Positions 1 to 10,580 of a stretch of DNA of 64,000 bases are shown here, one piece after another. The DNA is taken from the NCBI RefSeq assembly GCF_000264995.1, contig NW_006767434.1, forward strand, positions 1,147,725 to 1,211,724, given 5' to 3'. The stretch's first letter is position 1, and every line of letters starts with the position of its first letter. The translations under genes were made by a program, and so were the position numbers. The notes beneath the pieces are model-generated. The model did no database searches and had not been told where the DNA came from. It worked only from the letters and a program-made list of their open reading frames with translations. This DNA comes from Punctularia strigosozonata HHB-11173 SS5. Taxonomy: Eukaryota > Basidiomycota > Agaricomycetes > Corticiales > Punctulariaceae.

Positions 1-2844
1 CAACGGTGTGGGTGCGACTCGCGCATTTTCCATACCAAAACGCTGCAGTATTTTGTCTAGATAGGCTCGCTGGTCAAGATGGACACAGTTGCCTTTCCAA
101 GTGATACGCATGCGCAAGAACTCTTTGCCGTCGAGTTCTCTGCACTCCCACTTATCCATGAAAGCTCGTTTGAGTCTTAGGACGGTAGGAGAGTTCTTGG
201 GCCCCATAAAGAAGGCATCGTCAACATAGACTACGGCAATGCAGAAATTGCCATCTTTGTTGTAGACGAATATACCAGCGTCTGACACCAGGCGTTTAAA
301 GCCTAGGTCGGCCATGGACCGGTCGAGGGCTTTCCACCAAGCTAACCCTGCCTGTTTAAGTCCATAGAGCGCGCGGCGAAGCTGGAAAACCATGTTTTCG
401 CGCCCTGGCTCTTTAAAGCCTTCAGGTTGCTCCATATATATTTCTTCGTCGAGATTGCCATACAAATAGGCATTTCGCACATCAACGGCATGAATTTGCC
501 AGTTTTCAAGTGCGCATAGTGCAAACATCATTCGCACTGTCTCAAAACGAACTACAGGTGAGAAGACTTCATTGAAGTCAATTCCTTCAACCTGGGAGAA
601 ACCTTTGGCTACAAGCCTGGCCTTTTTCCGACCATCAGATTTGATGTCGAAGACCCATCGGTTTTTAATGACCTTTCGGTCTCGTGGGCGATCAACCAGG
701 TCATAGACCTTGCGCTTCCGGAGAGCTTCAAGCTCATCACGGCATGCAGCACGCCATTCCTTCTGTTCAGCAGGTTTAAGCCGCTGAATATCGCGATATG
801 TCCATTCTTTTACATTGGACTCGTTGGGATTTCCGCCGAATAGTGGATATGCGCGCAAAAGCAACGCTTCGACGAACTGTACTCCCCCCTCCTGGCATAG
901 TTTTGCTAACCGAGCATCTCCTTCAGAATCAGATTCCGAGGATGGGGCTTTACTGGCGCTTTCGCGATAGCCAGTGAACGGTGTTTCCGGTGCAGACGGG
1001 TCATCGCTTTTTCTCGGAGTCTGAGGTGGCAAACTAGGCACAGGAGCCGGTTCGTCCTCTGATGGAGGCGATAATTCGCTCTCTATCATTTGCTTCCGAG
1101 AGACCTTGCGTGACGTTTTGCCTTTGCCTGGTGAGGATCCACCCTCTACCAAGTCTTTCCAGGCGCGTTCACGCTCAATCTGCTTGTATTGGGAAACAGG
1201 ATGTTTCCTTTCACCGTATATATTGCCCTCTCGCTTCGGCACTTTCCTGAGACGACCAGATCTCCTTGGAGATTGCCATGGTTGTTCAGGCGGTACTGGG
1301 CTGGGAGTCCTCGACCGCTCTCTTTTGGGCGTCGAAGGAAGCTCAGGTGCCACGTCTGGCGCCTTGCCTTTCCCCTTTTCAGGAGTTATAGTGGGAACAG
1401 GAGCTGACGGAATTTCATCGTCGTCGTCCCAAGGAACGGGTGGTTGACCCGATGGGTGATTGGTGTCTTTGGATCGCGGACCTCCAATACGCGTGTTTTT
1501 CGTTTGCTTTTGCTTCGCACACTTAGGAAACAGTGTTTCGTCAAACAACGCATGGGCAGATGTGAATATCACATTGTTGGGTAGGCGCATGAACTTGAAG
1601 TTCGTTTCCATACCATCCGCAACGCCGATGTATATCATAAGTTCAGATTTAGGTGACATTTTGTTCTTTCGAACATCGGCGGGGAGGTGAACGTATGCAC
1701 CACATCCAAAGACTCGCAAGTGATCGACTCGCGGTGGTCTACCATACAGAAACTCATACGGCGTCTTCCAGTTTAGGCGCACAACCGGAGTTCTGTTGTA
1801 TACATGCGTTGCATGCTCAACAGCGAAATTCCACCAGGATTCAGGCAAGCAAGCGTCAAAGCGCATCGACTCAGCCTTATCCATGAAGGTGCGCATATAC
1901 CGCTCAGCACGACCATTCTGCTGTGGCGTGTGGGGTGCGCTCTGAAGAACTTTAATGCCGTTATTTTTAAAGTACTCGTCCAAGGCTTTGGACTTATACT
2001 CTCCCCCTGCATCCGACATCCACTTCTCAACAGTCGAACTGAACTGGTTCTTGACCATTGCCATGAAGTGTTTAATTGCTGGTAGTGCCGCATCTTTAGT
2101 ACGCAGGCAAACTATCCAAGCAAACGAAGTGTAGTCATCCAAGAACGTTATCACATATTTATGCTTGTGATACGACTCGATTGGGAATGACTTGATGTCA
2201 GAATGGATAAGTTCAAACGCTCTTTCAGCGCGAACAGGGTGAGTAGGAAAGGGTCGCAAAGGCATTTTGCCTTGCGCACAACCTCGGCATATATGTTCCT
2301 CGGTGGGTATCTCAATGGGTGTAAACCCGGAGACGTGTTTCCGAGCATGTCGAAGCACATCCTTTGAAGGATGAGCAAAACGACGGTGCCATGTCTGGTA
2401 ATCCAGAGCATAGACCATATCGACAACCTCCATTTCTTTGTCGGGGAGGGTCTGGACACCATAGATGGTATCACCCGATACACGAGGAGTGAACGTTAGA
2501 AACGGTTCTCCTTGTTCGGTTAACACTCTTACTGCCTCTGAGTCGCAGAGTGCAGTCATGTCGCTCTGCAGAAACTGGCCAAGAGAAAGCAGCCGCATAT
2601 TAATGTCGGGCACAAGCTTTACTCCGGCAATCTGTACGATATCCTTCTTGGTTTTCAGGATTACAGTCCCTTCGCCAATCATGTTGGTGTGGTTATTTGC
2701 CGTCGATAGCCTTACCGGCGCATCAAATGGCTTATAATTAATGAAGTCGTTGATATCATTTGTGAAATGATACGATGCTCCAGAGTCACACATCCAAAAG
2801 ACTTGGCTTGGTGTTCCTTTTCCCTTACAATCGGCGCACGCAGA

Positions 2845-4962
2845 CTATGAGAGCGAATGCACACAATCGTTATTACTACACAATACATCATCGCAAAGTA
2901 TATTACATGCGGCTATATTATCGCGCGAAGACGCAGCAGATAAGTTAGCGATGTTTAGTGCAGAGGGATAGGAAGGGACGTACCCAACATCCTCATCGTC
3001 ATCGACAATCATGCCTGACCATCGGGACGGTCCAGCATGTCCTGGATCATCTCCCAGAGGTGATTCATTCCGCGACCCAATGCTGACGAAGTCGTCGCAT
3101 TCGTCGTCGGAGGCGTCGGGAGGGACGTATTCGGGCGTCGGCGCTCGCGAGGAGATTCGCTCGGCGAGCGGCGTTGACGAGGTGCCGGTGGGGCGCGGCG
3201 AAATCCGGTCCATAAGGTTGGGCCGGCTGGACGTCCAAGAGGAGTCAGATGATCCTTTGTTAGAGGAGGGAGAGAGGCGGACGCGCTTGAAGGCGCGGAG
3301 GGCCTCCTCGTCGGAGTCGAAGGTCGGCGAGCCGTTTGCCAGGCTCCAATCCGCGCTGACTGTTCCGCATTCCTCATCGCTCGAGTCGCTCGTTCCGCGG
3401 AATGGCGGAGTGGGGGGAACTCCTCGAAGCGAAGAATCCGAGCTGGTACCGGGTGAGGGGCTTCGGCTTGCTCCCGTCGCGCCTGCTGGTCTCGTTGTCG
3501 CTGGGACGGAGGAGAGACCGAGGGCCGGACACTTCTTGTGCTCGGCAAAGGTGCGACAGGGCGTCTCCGCTGTGCAGAATGGTTCAATGGCAGGACAGAA
3601 ATTGTGGTCTGCCTGCGTCCGGCATGGGGGTTCGGCTTCGCAGTAGGCGTAGTGCCACGTCCCTTTGAGCCTGTTGACGGCCTCGATCCGGCGCTTACGC
3701 TCGAGATGGTTTTCGAAGGTGTCCTCTTCAGGGCACTCGAGTAAGTGTTTGAGCGTGGCGGCACGGAGGGCGTCGCGCTCCTCGTTGAGGGTCTGGATGC
3801 GACGTTGTTCAACGGTGGCTTCGAGGACCCGCAGTTGCTCGGGCGTGGGCCTGATCCCTAAGTCGCGAGCAAGCTTCAGCGCGCCATTCACACTAGGGTA
3901 AATGGTGGAGGGTTCAGTCACCTTCACAACCGGTTTGAACATGCGACGATCGGCGACGTACGGTGAGGGAGCACGGCGTGAAGCCGGCTTAGGTTCGTCA
4001 GCGGCGACTGCCACAGATGCCATAGTGACATTGTGGTCGCAGTCGGCGACGTACGCCTTTCCCTTGCCTTTGTCCTTGCCCTTGCCACGGCCAGAGCGAC
4101 CGCGACGGCGCTTGTCCGAGTGCTGCTGCTGCCCCTGAGGGCGCTGCTGCGACTGCGAGGACTGCTGCTTCTGCTGCTGCTGCCCGTTAGGGCGCTGCTG
4201 CTGGGAGAAAGACTGGTCGCCTTGCTTGCGCTTGACAGCGCTAAGCTTGTTGGCGGTGTCGTTCGGCTTCTTGCTTGACGAGGCGTGGAGCTGCCTCTGG
4301 TCATAGGCGAGGATGACTTGACGACGAATGTCGTCGACGTCGAGTTCGGCGGGCTGCTTCTGCTGCTGCAGATGGCTGATGAACGACATCTGCGGTGGGA
4401 GCTTGGCGATGATGAACATAGCGAGGAGCCACTCAGGGAGCGGCTCAGTGGCAGGAATCGCGGTAGAACCCGCGGCGGAGATGCTGGCAGTAGCGGTATG
4501 GGATCGAGCCGTAGCGAGGGCGGAGGTCGAAACGACCTTGACCTCCTTGAGGCGGTCCCAGTGCGCTTGCATCTTGTTGAGCGCGGGAGCGGGGTGCGAG
4601 TTGCCAGGAATGTTCGTCGCCAGCAGAGCAGAGAACTCGTGGTAGACGTTGCCTAGAGCGAGAGAACCGTAGTCCTTCTTCAGCCTTTGCCAGATGGCGG
4701 CGGCGGTCGTGAGGTCCGAGGTATTGGAGCGAATAGACATAGAGAGGCGCAAATTAATGCAGCCCATAGCCTGCATGTCGTGGTCGACCCAGGCCTTCTC
4801 GTCGCTGAGCTGCTGAGCGCTCGGGGTCGCAGAAAGAGTAGGACGAGGATTGACGATCGCAGTCCAGTGCGAATGCGCCATGAGATAGTTCTGCATGTCG
4901 GAGGCCCAGTGCTGGTAGTTAGCACCGGTGAGCTCGGCGATCTGGTACAGAGCAGACGACAT
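2845..4962 (-). CDS. Copia element gag polyprotein
   Basis: This 705-codon frame is the gag part of the Copia element. The N-terminal third has the helical capsid pattern typical of Copia gag (a YQHWASDMQNYL-like start, then a WQRLKKDYG-like stretch and ALLATNIPG). It is followed by a Gln-rich segment and an RRGRSGRGKGK basic patch that probably binds RNA. The C-terminal half is long, Ser/Pro/Asp-rich and probably disordered. It belongs to the element and has no host role that I can see. The family assignment rests on sequence pattern and on the Copia protease, integrase and RT that follow on the same strand. Confidence 0.85.
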   Translation of the reverse strand: MSSALYQIAELTGANYQHWASDMQNYLMAHSHWTAIVNPRPTLSATPSAQQLSDEKAWVDHDMQAMGCINLRLSMSIRSNTSDLTTAAAIWQRLKKDYGSLALGNVYHEFSALLATNIPGNSHPAPALNKMQAHWDRLKEVKVVSTSALATARSHTATASISAAGSTAIPATEPLPEWLLAMFIIAKLPPQMSFISHLQQQKQPAELDVDDIRRQVILAYDQRQLHASSSKKPNDTANKLSAVKRKQGDQSFSQQQRPNGQQQQKQQSSQSQQRPQGQQQHSDKRRRGRSGRGKGKDKGKGKAYVADCDHNVTMASVAVAADEPKPASRRAPSPYVADRRMFKPVVKVTEPSTIYPSVNGALKLARDLGIRPTPEQLRVLEATVEQRRIQTLNEERDALRAATLKHLLECPEEDTFENHLERKRRIEAVNRLKGTWHYAYCEAEPPCRTQADHNFCPAIEPFCTAETPCRTFAEHKKCPALGLSSVPATTRPAGATGASRSPSPGTSSDSSLRGVPPTPPFRGTSDSSDEECGTVSADWSLANGSPTFDSDEEALRAFKRVRLSPSSNKGSSDSSWTSSRPNLMDRISPRPTGTSSTPLAERISSRAPTPEYVPPDASDDECDDFVSIGSRNESPLGDDPGHAGPSRWSGMIVDDDEDVGYVPSYPSALNIANLSAASSRDNIAACNILCDDVLCSNNDCVHSLS

Positions 4963-5000
4963 AGTAGCGTAGAGTGTTGTTAGAGTTGGTAAGATCTGGT

Positions 5001-5747
5001 TGAAAGAAACAGTCGTCAGCGTAATGAATCAACTAAACGACCAGCGCATGACAGCGCTGCAGATCACCAGTGGAGCAACGGCCTTGAGCCGTGCTACGCG
5101 TCGCCGAGAGGCGTTACGCGTTGTCCACCACAGCGTTAAGCCATTTAAAGGCGACGCTTCAGGCGAGCAGGGCACCCAGGGCGCAGAGTCGGTGCAGAGT
5201 GCAACCGTCTCAATGCATTGCGGACGCGGTGCAGGATGCTACCGTCATCGACGCAAGCCCCAGCGAGCCCAGGGCTCATAACCTGTGAAAGCTGCGCTGC
5301 CGCACACAGTGGCGGGCGACGTCAAGCTCACCTGGTTGAGTCTGGGTAAGTCTCAGTCTGTGGAGGACAGAAGTAAAGCGACTTATATTGCAACGCTCAG
5401 ACAGGCCTGTATATATACTACAGAGAGTGGCTATGCGGTGCAATCACATGCTAAGCTATAGAACAATAAAGAAGGCTGTGGAACGTAGCAACGTACAGCC
5501 TATTGTGTCAGAAATAGATACAGCTGTGCCGAGGACGGCAGTCAAGGCGGGCTGTGCCAGCGCCTGTGAATCGGTGGCTGTAGAGCGCCAATTCAACATC
5601 TGGATGCTGATTATTGTCAGGAAGTGCTCTGCGCAGCCATACTCGTCCATTCTGGCTAACAGCAGTCCGGTGATTAGCAAGGTCACCGAGAGTCGAAGCT
5701 CGCTAGCGTGCTCTGGCACACTTCATGCTGGCTCGCTTGGTTAAACA
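5001..5747 (-). repeat. 5' LTR of the Copia element (approximate ends)
   Basis: This non-coding block lies between gag and unrelated flanking DNA. On the element's strand it begins TGTTTAACC (plus-strand end 5747), has a TATATATA box near 5410-5418, and ends in CA near 5001, or possibly 4978, where TGTT/AACA ends would pair. I could not find a standard primer-binding site, so the inner boundary is uncertain. The partner LTR is outside the window. Confidence 0.5.
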
Positions 5748-6282
5748 TAACCCCCATCGTAGCCACCGCTTAACCAACCACAGAGCCTTGCCTTCTTGAC
5801 AGTGGCTGGCTTCATCAGTCTGTCCATATCCAGTCACGAACCGCGGGCGAGCACTTCGTATGTCTGCCCCTGTCTAATCTATGCATGCCGAGTTGGCTAA
5901 AAAGCACCCATGGAATGTACAGGTTCTCCGCGTTTGCATAGCGGCTCGACATCAAGGTGCTAAGCGAGAGCTGAGATACTATGGCCGTGGTACTGGTGCG
6001 CCACAAAGGATGGTCAGAACCACGCATGGCCGAGGAGGGTACCTCTCCTTTGCTCGCCCACCGAATCATGCCGGCCATGCCTCCAACAACGGCTATATAA
6101 CTCTTCGCTGCAGCGCCAGGTAAATGCATACTATCAGCTTTCTCATACCGCGTCGGGAACCCGAAGCCGAGTTGACGAGAAAACCTCCTCTCACGCAACC
6201 TGTTCTAAACTCGTTAAGGTCCGTCTTCACCAAATGATTGCCTCGTCGCTATCCCTGGTTCACTGATTCGGAGGTAAAACAG
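5748..6282. other. Non-coding flank between Copia element and small gene
   Basis: I see no convincing gene here. Only short frames without recognisable protein pattern are present. The last bases may include the 5' UTR, or an upstream exon, of the gene starting at 6283. Confidence 0.5.
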
Positions 6283-6759
6283 ATGGCCCAGAGGGAAGTC
6301 AACTGGCTTGGCGCAATGGAAGACGACTCGTCCACCAAGACCGTCAAGATCGCGACCCAAGGCTCTCAACCCGCCTCGCAGGAGAGCAACCGACACGTCT
6401 TCATGTTCTGGGAAAAAGGTAGGCTCCCGCACAATGGTGATTTAGTGTATGAGATACTTCATCTCGTCGGGCCGCCCCGCGGGTTGCGCTTCGAGCACAT
6501 CGCTAAGAGCGGGGGCGACGATTTCAAACAGCGGCACCAAGTTGCGGAACTCGGGGACTTCACGCGGGCTCAACGCGATCAGATCCGCACGCTCGCGGCA
6601 AAACTCCCGTTCAACCCAGTCTCCGCGGTGAACGACTGCCGCGCTTGGCTTCACGATCTCATCAATGCGATGGTCGAAGACTCTGTCGTCAGGCTTTCCC
6701 CTGCCAAGCGCCAGGCGGCCCTTAGCAAGTGTCATCTGCCGGCGCGGATGCCGGAGTAG
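6283..6759 (+). CDS. Small unnamed fungal protein (about 158 aa)
   Basis: I do not recognise a named function. From the ATG at 6283 the frame is open for 158 codons. It shows a beta-type core (RHVFMFWEKG, then DLVYEILHLVG), a charged middle (FKQRHQVAELGDF) and a C-terminal helical segment around CRAWLHDLINAMVED. This layout resembles a common basidiomycete family of short uncharacterised proteins; that is recalled, not searched. The longer frame upstream lacks an ATG, so 6283 or the ATG near 6316 is the likely start unless an upstream exon exists. The best evidence that it is real is a second, degraded copy of its C-terminal segment about 450 bp downstream. Confidence 0.55.
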   Translation: MAQREVNWLGAMEDDSSTKTVKIATQGSQPASQESNRHVFMFWEKGRLPHNGDLVYEILHLVGPPRGLRFEHIAKSGGDDFKQRHQVAELGDFTRAQRDQIRTLAAKLPFNPVSAVNDCRAWLHDLINAMVEDSVVRLSPAKRQAALSKCHLPARMPE

Positions 6760-7057
6760 TCTCGCAGTGAGCGACTTGATCATTTTCCGATGGATGGCTC
6801 TAATCTTTCCCTCAGATCATTGCTCATACGCATCTGGCATGCCAACCGGCAGGATTACGAGCCCCTTTGTGCTACGTCGTTCTCCTATTGTCCTTGTCTT
6901 TCTTCGCATTTAATGCCATTGCTTGTTTGTACGGACGGACGGACACTGTACTGAATACGCACTAAATGATTGATGTCATTGATACTAGACGCAGTCCACT
7001 GAGTTAGGGGGAACGGAACGGTTGTCAACTACTATTGATGAGCGCTAAACACTATGT

Positions 7058-7294
7058 ATGCAAAGACGCAAAGTGCTGCCTGTCGCGACGCGACGGAGCC
7101 GCGAAGGACGCGTGACGTCCGCGCGTTCACCGACTCATCCGATCGACGTGATCGTGACCGGCGCGACGTCGACGGCCTCGGTGGATGCCGGCGTCCGCGT
7201 ACGTGTCCAGTTCGAGCCGACGTCAACGGTGAACGGGTGTCGGGTTTGGATGCGCGACTTGCTCGACGCGATGATCAAGGATCCGCTATTTTAG
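7058..7294 (+). pseudogene. Partial second copy of the small unnamed gene
   Basis: The end of this frame (about 7207-7294) reads FEPTSTVNGCRVWMRDLLDA. It aligns with FNPVSAVNDCRAWLHDLINA of the gene at 6283-6759 at the same distance from the stop. The first half of the frame does not match the other gene and is Arg/Thr-rich with no visible pattern, so only the C-terminal third of the copy survives. It is most simply a tandem duplicate that lost its 5' part. A diverged short gene with its own start is possible but less likely. Confidence 0.55.
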
Positions 7295-7600
7295 TCAAAG
7301 CGAGCGCCGAGGTTATTGCACACATCATCAATCACCCTCAGAGATATACCTGCCGCATCATCAGCCGGAGCCCCCACGCTAAGTTGTGCCTCAGATCGGT
7401 GCACCTCAACGCGCCGTGCGTCAGGCGATCTGAGTTGCATTGAGTCGGTTCGTGGTCCATCAAGAGTATTTCATCTGACTTCGCTTTCAGGGATTCAAGC
7501 TTTGGCTGCAAAAGTGTGGGAGAGGGTTGGCAGAGGAGAGGAGAGATGGATATAACGCTAGGATATGTTTGGCGGACGACTCAGTATTTGCTCGACATTA
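7295..7600. other. Non-coding spacer
   Basis: I see nothing gene-like between the duplicate fragment and the inverted-repeat element that begins at 7601. The TA before it is at 7599-7600. Confidence 0.5.
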
Positions 7601-8811
7601 GGGGGCCTCAAAGTTGGCGATTATGCACTGATTCTGCGTCGGATTATGTGCGGATTATGTGTCGATTCTCCTGTCGCTACACGACCATAATCCACCTTTC
7701 AACTTTGAACCCCCCGCTACAACTCCCGATTCTGTCTGGATTCCGTACATGAATCATCTCCTGCCGACGCATCGGCATGTCCTTCTGAGCTTGAAATCAG
7801 AGTTCGGCCGCACGGCTGAGCCTGCATTTGTACCCAAGTCCAAGATAGCGCGACCTAAGTAACCTGACGACCTAAGTCTCGACGGCATTCCGACGCCTCT
7901 GTGCCCACTACAATCAACACGATGGATTGCACCCACAGATCTGATCATGCCAGTTCAACAGGTATATGTGCTATGAATCTGAATAGTTTACTGAGTTAGG
8001 GACGAGCATGTGGCTATTTTGACCAGTGCATTTATGAGTGCTCGTAGATATAATTGTATATATAGTGTGTTATGGGACAGTAAGAGCAGCGGTGTAAAGA
8101 ATAGCTTATGCTGCCGCCAAATGGTTGAAGAGTGTTGCCCATTTGATGACCCCGCTACTCTGACCTCTGCCGGAGTGCAATGACCTGGACTATAAACTCA
8201 GGGACAAAAGGGCCACGCACGTATCCATAGGGATGAAAGGTCGTCCGGGGGCGATGTGGGCAGGCACGACACGAAGGGATTGACGTTCTTGCATGGTAAT
8301 ACATACGGGCGGTAGTAAAAGGCTCTCCGCAGTCCGAATTGCATGCGTACCATGTCAATACACTCGTGAACCAAATATCCGGCACCATGTGCACACCCAA
8401 GGTGTACTATTCGAGGGACTGGCTGCCGCTTGTGGTCAGCTAGATGGTGCTGTACTGAACGAGAACGTGTCGTCCTTCCATGCGCATTGAGTACTTCTTC
8501 GCTGTCTCAGGTCCTTGTACAGGTAAGGTTGGTGATGGGCGATGAGGTCGTTGAGTCCCGGAAGTATACTATTCAGAGCAGATACCAGCCACAAAAGGAG
8601 GAGACCGACGGGGATGAGGACGAAGAGACGAATGGACATCCCCGTGACGCGGGAAGGATTCCAAACTCCGATGTAGAGAATCGGATTATGGGTCGAAGCA
8701 AGTGTAGCGGCTCTGGAGCCGCTACACTCGATTCGACCATAATCCGCGACCATAATCGACTTTCGAATCCACTCCATAATCTGTCCCATAATCGCCAACT
8801 TTGAGACCCCC
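7601..8811. mobile_element. Non-autonomous TIR DNA transposon, about 1.2 kb
   Basis: The two ends are inverted copies. The left end reads GGGGGCCTCAAAGTTGGCGA and on into TTATG. The right end read backwards gives GGGGGTCTCAAAGTTGGCGA and on into TTATG, so one mismatch in 25 bp. TA flanks both sides (7599-7600 and 8812-8813), as expected for a TA target duplication of the Tc1/mariner type. The motif CGATTATGG and its complement recur inside near both ends, like subterminal repeats. No transposase frame is present, so it must move, if at all, using enzymes supplied elsewhere. A third, inverted terminus-like copy lies at about 7692-7716, making a 115-bp inner unit at the left end. The superfamily call rests only on the TA flanks. 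Confidence 0.7.
8682..8746. repeat. Perfect hairpin inside the TIR element
   Basis: AGTGTAGCGGCTC (8701-8713) faces its exact complement at 8716-8728 across a 2-nt loop. The outer arms CGGATTATGG and CCATAATCCG extend the pairing with a few mismatches. It lies near the right end of the 7601-8811 element and is probably part of that element's structure. Confidence 0.75.
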
Positions 8812-8846
8812 TATTGCAAACAGTGCGATTGAAATCAAGGATGATA

Positions 8847-10234
8847 TTAAGAATGTTGAAAGGGTAAGATGATAAAACAATACTCTGCAACACCAGGGCA
8901 TACGACTCTAGTGAGGCTCTCCTTTTGATTCATGAACAGCGCCACCATCGCGAATCTCGGTACTTCCTTGAGAGCGAGCATATATTCCCTCACATGATCC
9001 ACCAGATCGGGATTCGGGTCACAATGCTCGTCTAGAAGGGACGAAAAGGTGTTGAGGATAGAGACGAGCAATGGCGGTTCCAGAGACGTTTGACACATTG
9101 AAGGTACCGCCGCTGGGGGAATTTGCTGCATTGATTGCAATTCAGTATTTGGGCGACGCTAGATCAACGCTGACAAGGAAACGTACGCAAAGCAAGGCCC
9201 ATCGGTCTTCGGCCGTCTTCTGCGCACTCCACGACCGCTGGAATGTGGCCAGGCTCACCGGCGAACGAATCGACGTGCTCGTACTCGGCGAGGCGAGGCG
9301 AGCTTTCGACACTGGAGAGGCACCCGTGGATGGATAGGGCTCGGGTTTGACCTCACGGATCTTGGCGTCGGTGCTGACGAGCGTGTGGTTACCGCTCTTT
9401 CGGAAGATGCCACCGCCTGCGCGAGACGGCTTCGTACTGTCGCGGACTTCCTTCGCCTGCTTGAACGAAGTCGAGGTAGACGCCGGGGGTACTGATGAGA
9501 TAGGCGAAACCGAATTGCCCTGGACTTGACGAGTCGAATCCGGAGCGAGAAGATCCAATGACTTCGGAGTAGAGGTTGATGCCGCCGGCGGGTCAGATTC
9601 GACTACTGTGATAGGTATCCGACGCCTCTTCGGTTGCGCGGTGGTTGATGTGCCAGAAAGAGGAGGAGGAACGACATTGAGATCTTTCTTCGCCTGATTT
9701 TCCGTCAGATTACTAGTCAATAACGAAGAACATGGTATGTTTACCGTAGACTGTTTCGCGGCGATTAAATCGTCGACCCTTTTCAGCTCCTGCTTGATCG
9801 AATCGTTCGAAGGCTCGATCTTGAGCGCTGCCAGAAGATCTGCGTACAGTATCAGTGATACCATCATGAGAGCACAGAACAGACCCCACCCTGCTTCGCT
9901 TCGTCGAGTTTCGACAATTCTGTCCTGGCCTGTGCTCGACGGAACAAAGCCTTGGCGTTCGGATTTTTCGCGTTTAGTGAGATCACGGTGGAACAGTCGC
10001 GTTCTGCATCCTGATGTCTATGTATTCGAAGTTCGTGTTCAAGTTTTTGCACGATGCATGTTGGGCCACGCACTTGCCTAGTTTGAGATACGCGGCGGCG
10101 CGGTTCAACGGATACGTTGGATCCTTCGGGTCTGCAAGGATGGCAGAAGTATAATGGCCTATGGCGGCGGCGTAGTCGCCGGACTTGAAGGCCGCGTTGC
10201 CCTGCACAAACCGAGCGTTAAGACTCCGAAACAT
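8847..10234 (-). CDS. RPAP3: RPAP3-like TPR co-chaperone (R2TP type)
   Basis: Four exons read on the minus strand: 10074-10234, 9890-10017, 9187-9839 and 8847-9125. All junctions are GT..AG and in frame, giving 406 aa. Residues about 8-110 form tandem TPR motifs (GNAAFKSGDYAAAIGHYTSA, then PLNRAAAYLKLGK and AKALFRRAQART), the platform that binds Hsp70/Hsp90 tails. The middle is Ser/Pro/Thr-rich and disordered. The C-terminal part, with FQRSWS and SLEPPLLVSILNTF, matches the RPAP3 C-terminal domain, which binds RuvB-like ATPases. In the family this protein helps Hsp90 assemble RNA polymerase II, snoRNP and PIKK complexes. The gene is divergent from DUG2 with 346 bp between starts. A single TPR block rather than two suggests a shortened fungal form. 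Confidence 0.85.
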
Positions 10235-10580
10235 CGGCTATTTGGGCGATGAATACGCCACTTTTTCCTTCGCGCCCTTCGCAATCTGAGCGGGATTTTG
10301 CGCCATGTCCGACGTGTCAACACAATCCGTATAATTAGCGGCGAATCGTTTTCTCCCTTGAACTTGCACGACTTGATCGAGACGAAGGTGAGTGAGGTCG
10401 GAAGTCAAGCCACAACGCCCGGTCGCTCGATCATCCGTTTACGTCGCAATCTGGGACTTGGTCGGCGCATACCATCACCGACTGGCTTCTTACGGAAATT
10501 ACTCGCTATCTTATATCTTTACGGCAGCATGGCGAACAGCCCGTCGGTCTCTGTTCCCCATCGTACGCTAATCCTCTGTT
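10235..10580. promoter_or_regulatory. Divergent intergenic region, RPAP3-like and DUG2
   Basis: This 346-bp region lies between the start codons of two genes read in opposite directions, so it must hold both promoters. I see no clear TATA box or named regulatory motif. A short DUG2 leader exon could lie near the ATG at 10528. Confidence 0.5.

Larger units (their letters stand above)
1..5747 (-). mobile_element. Ty1/Copia LTR retrotransposon, 3' part beyond window
   Basis: Read on the minus strand, this is a Copia-superfamily element. From its 5' side the order is LTR (about 5.0-5.75 kb), gag (2845-4962), aspartic protease with a DSGA-type active site (about 2.75 kb), integrase with an H-C zinc-binding region and catalytic core (about 1.75-2.45 kb), and reverse transcriptase with a YVDD box (about 0-0.8 kb). 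The protease-integrase-RT order defines Copia. RNase H and the second LTR lie beyond the left edge. The visible coding part looks nearly whole, with about one break. That suggests a young insertion, but the two LTRs cannot be compared here. Position and family are read directly; age is inference. Confidence 0.93.

Noticed and set aside
5388-5744. 118-codon plus-strand frame within the Copia LTR
   Set aside because: It lies inside a non-coding repeat with a TATA box on the other strand, and the frame has no recognisable sequence.
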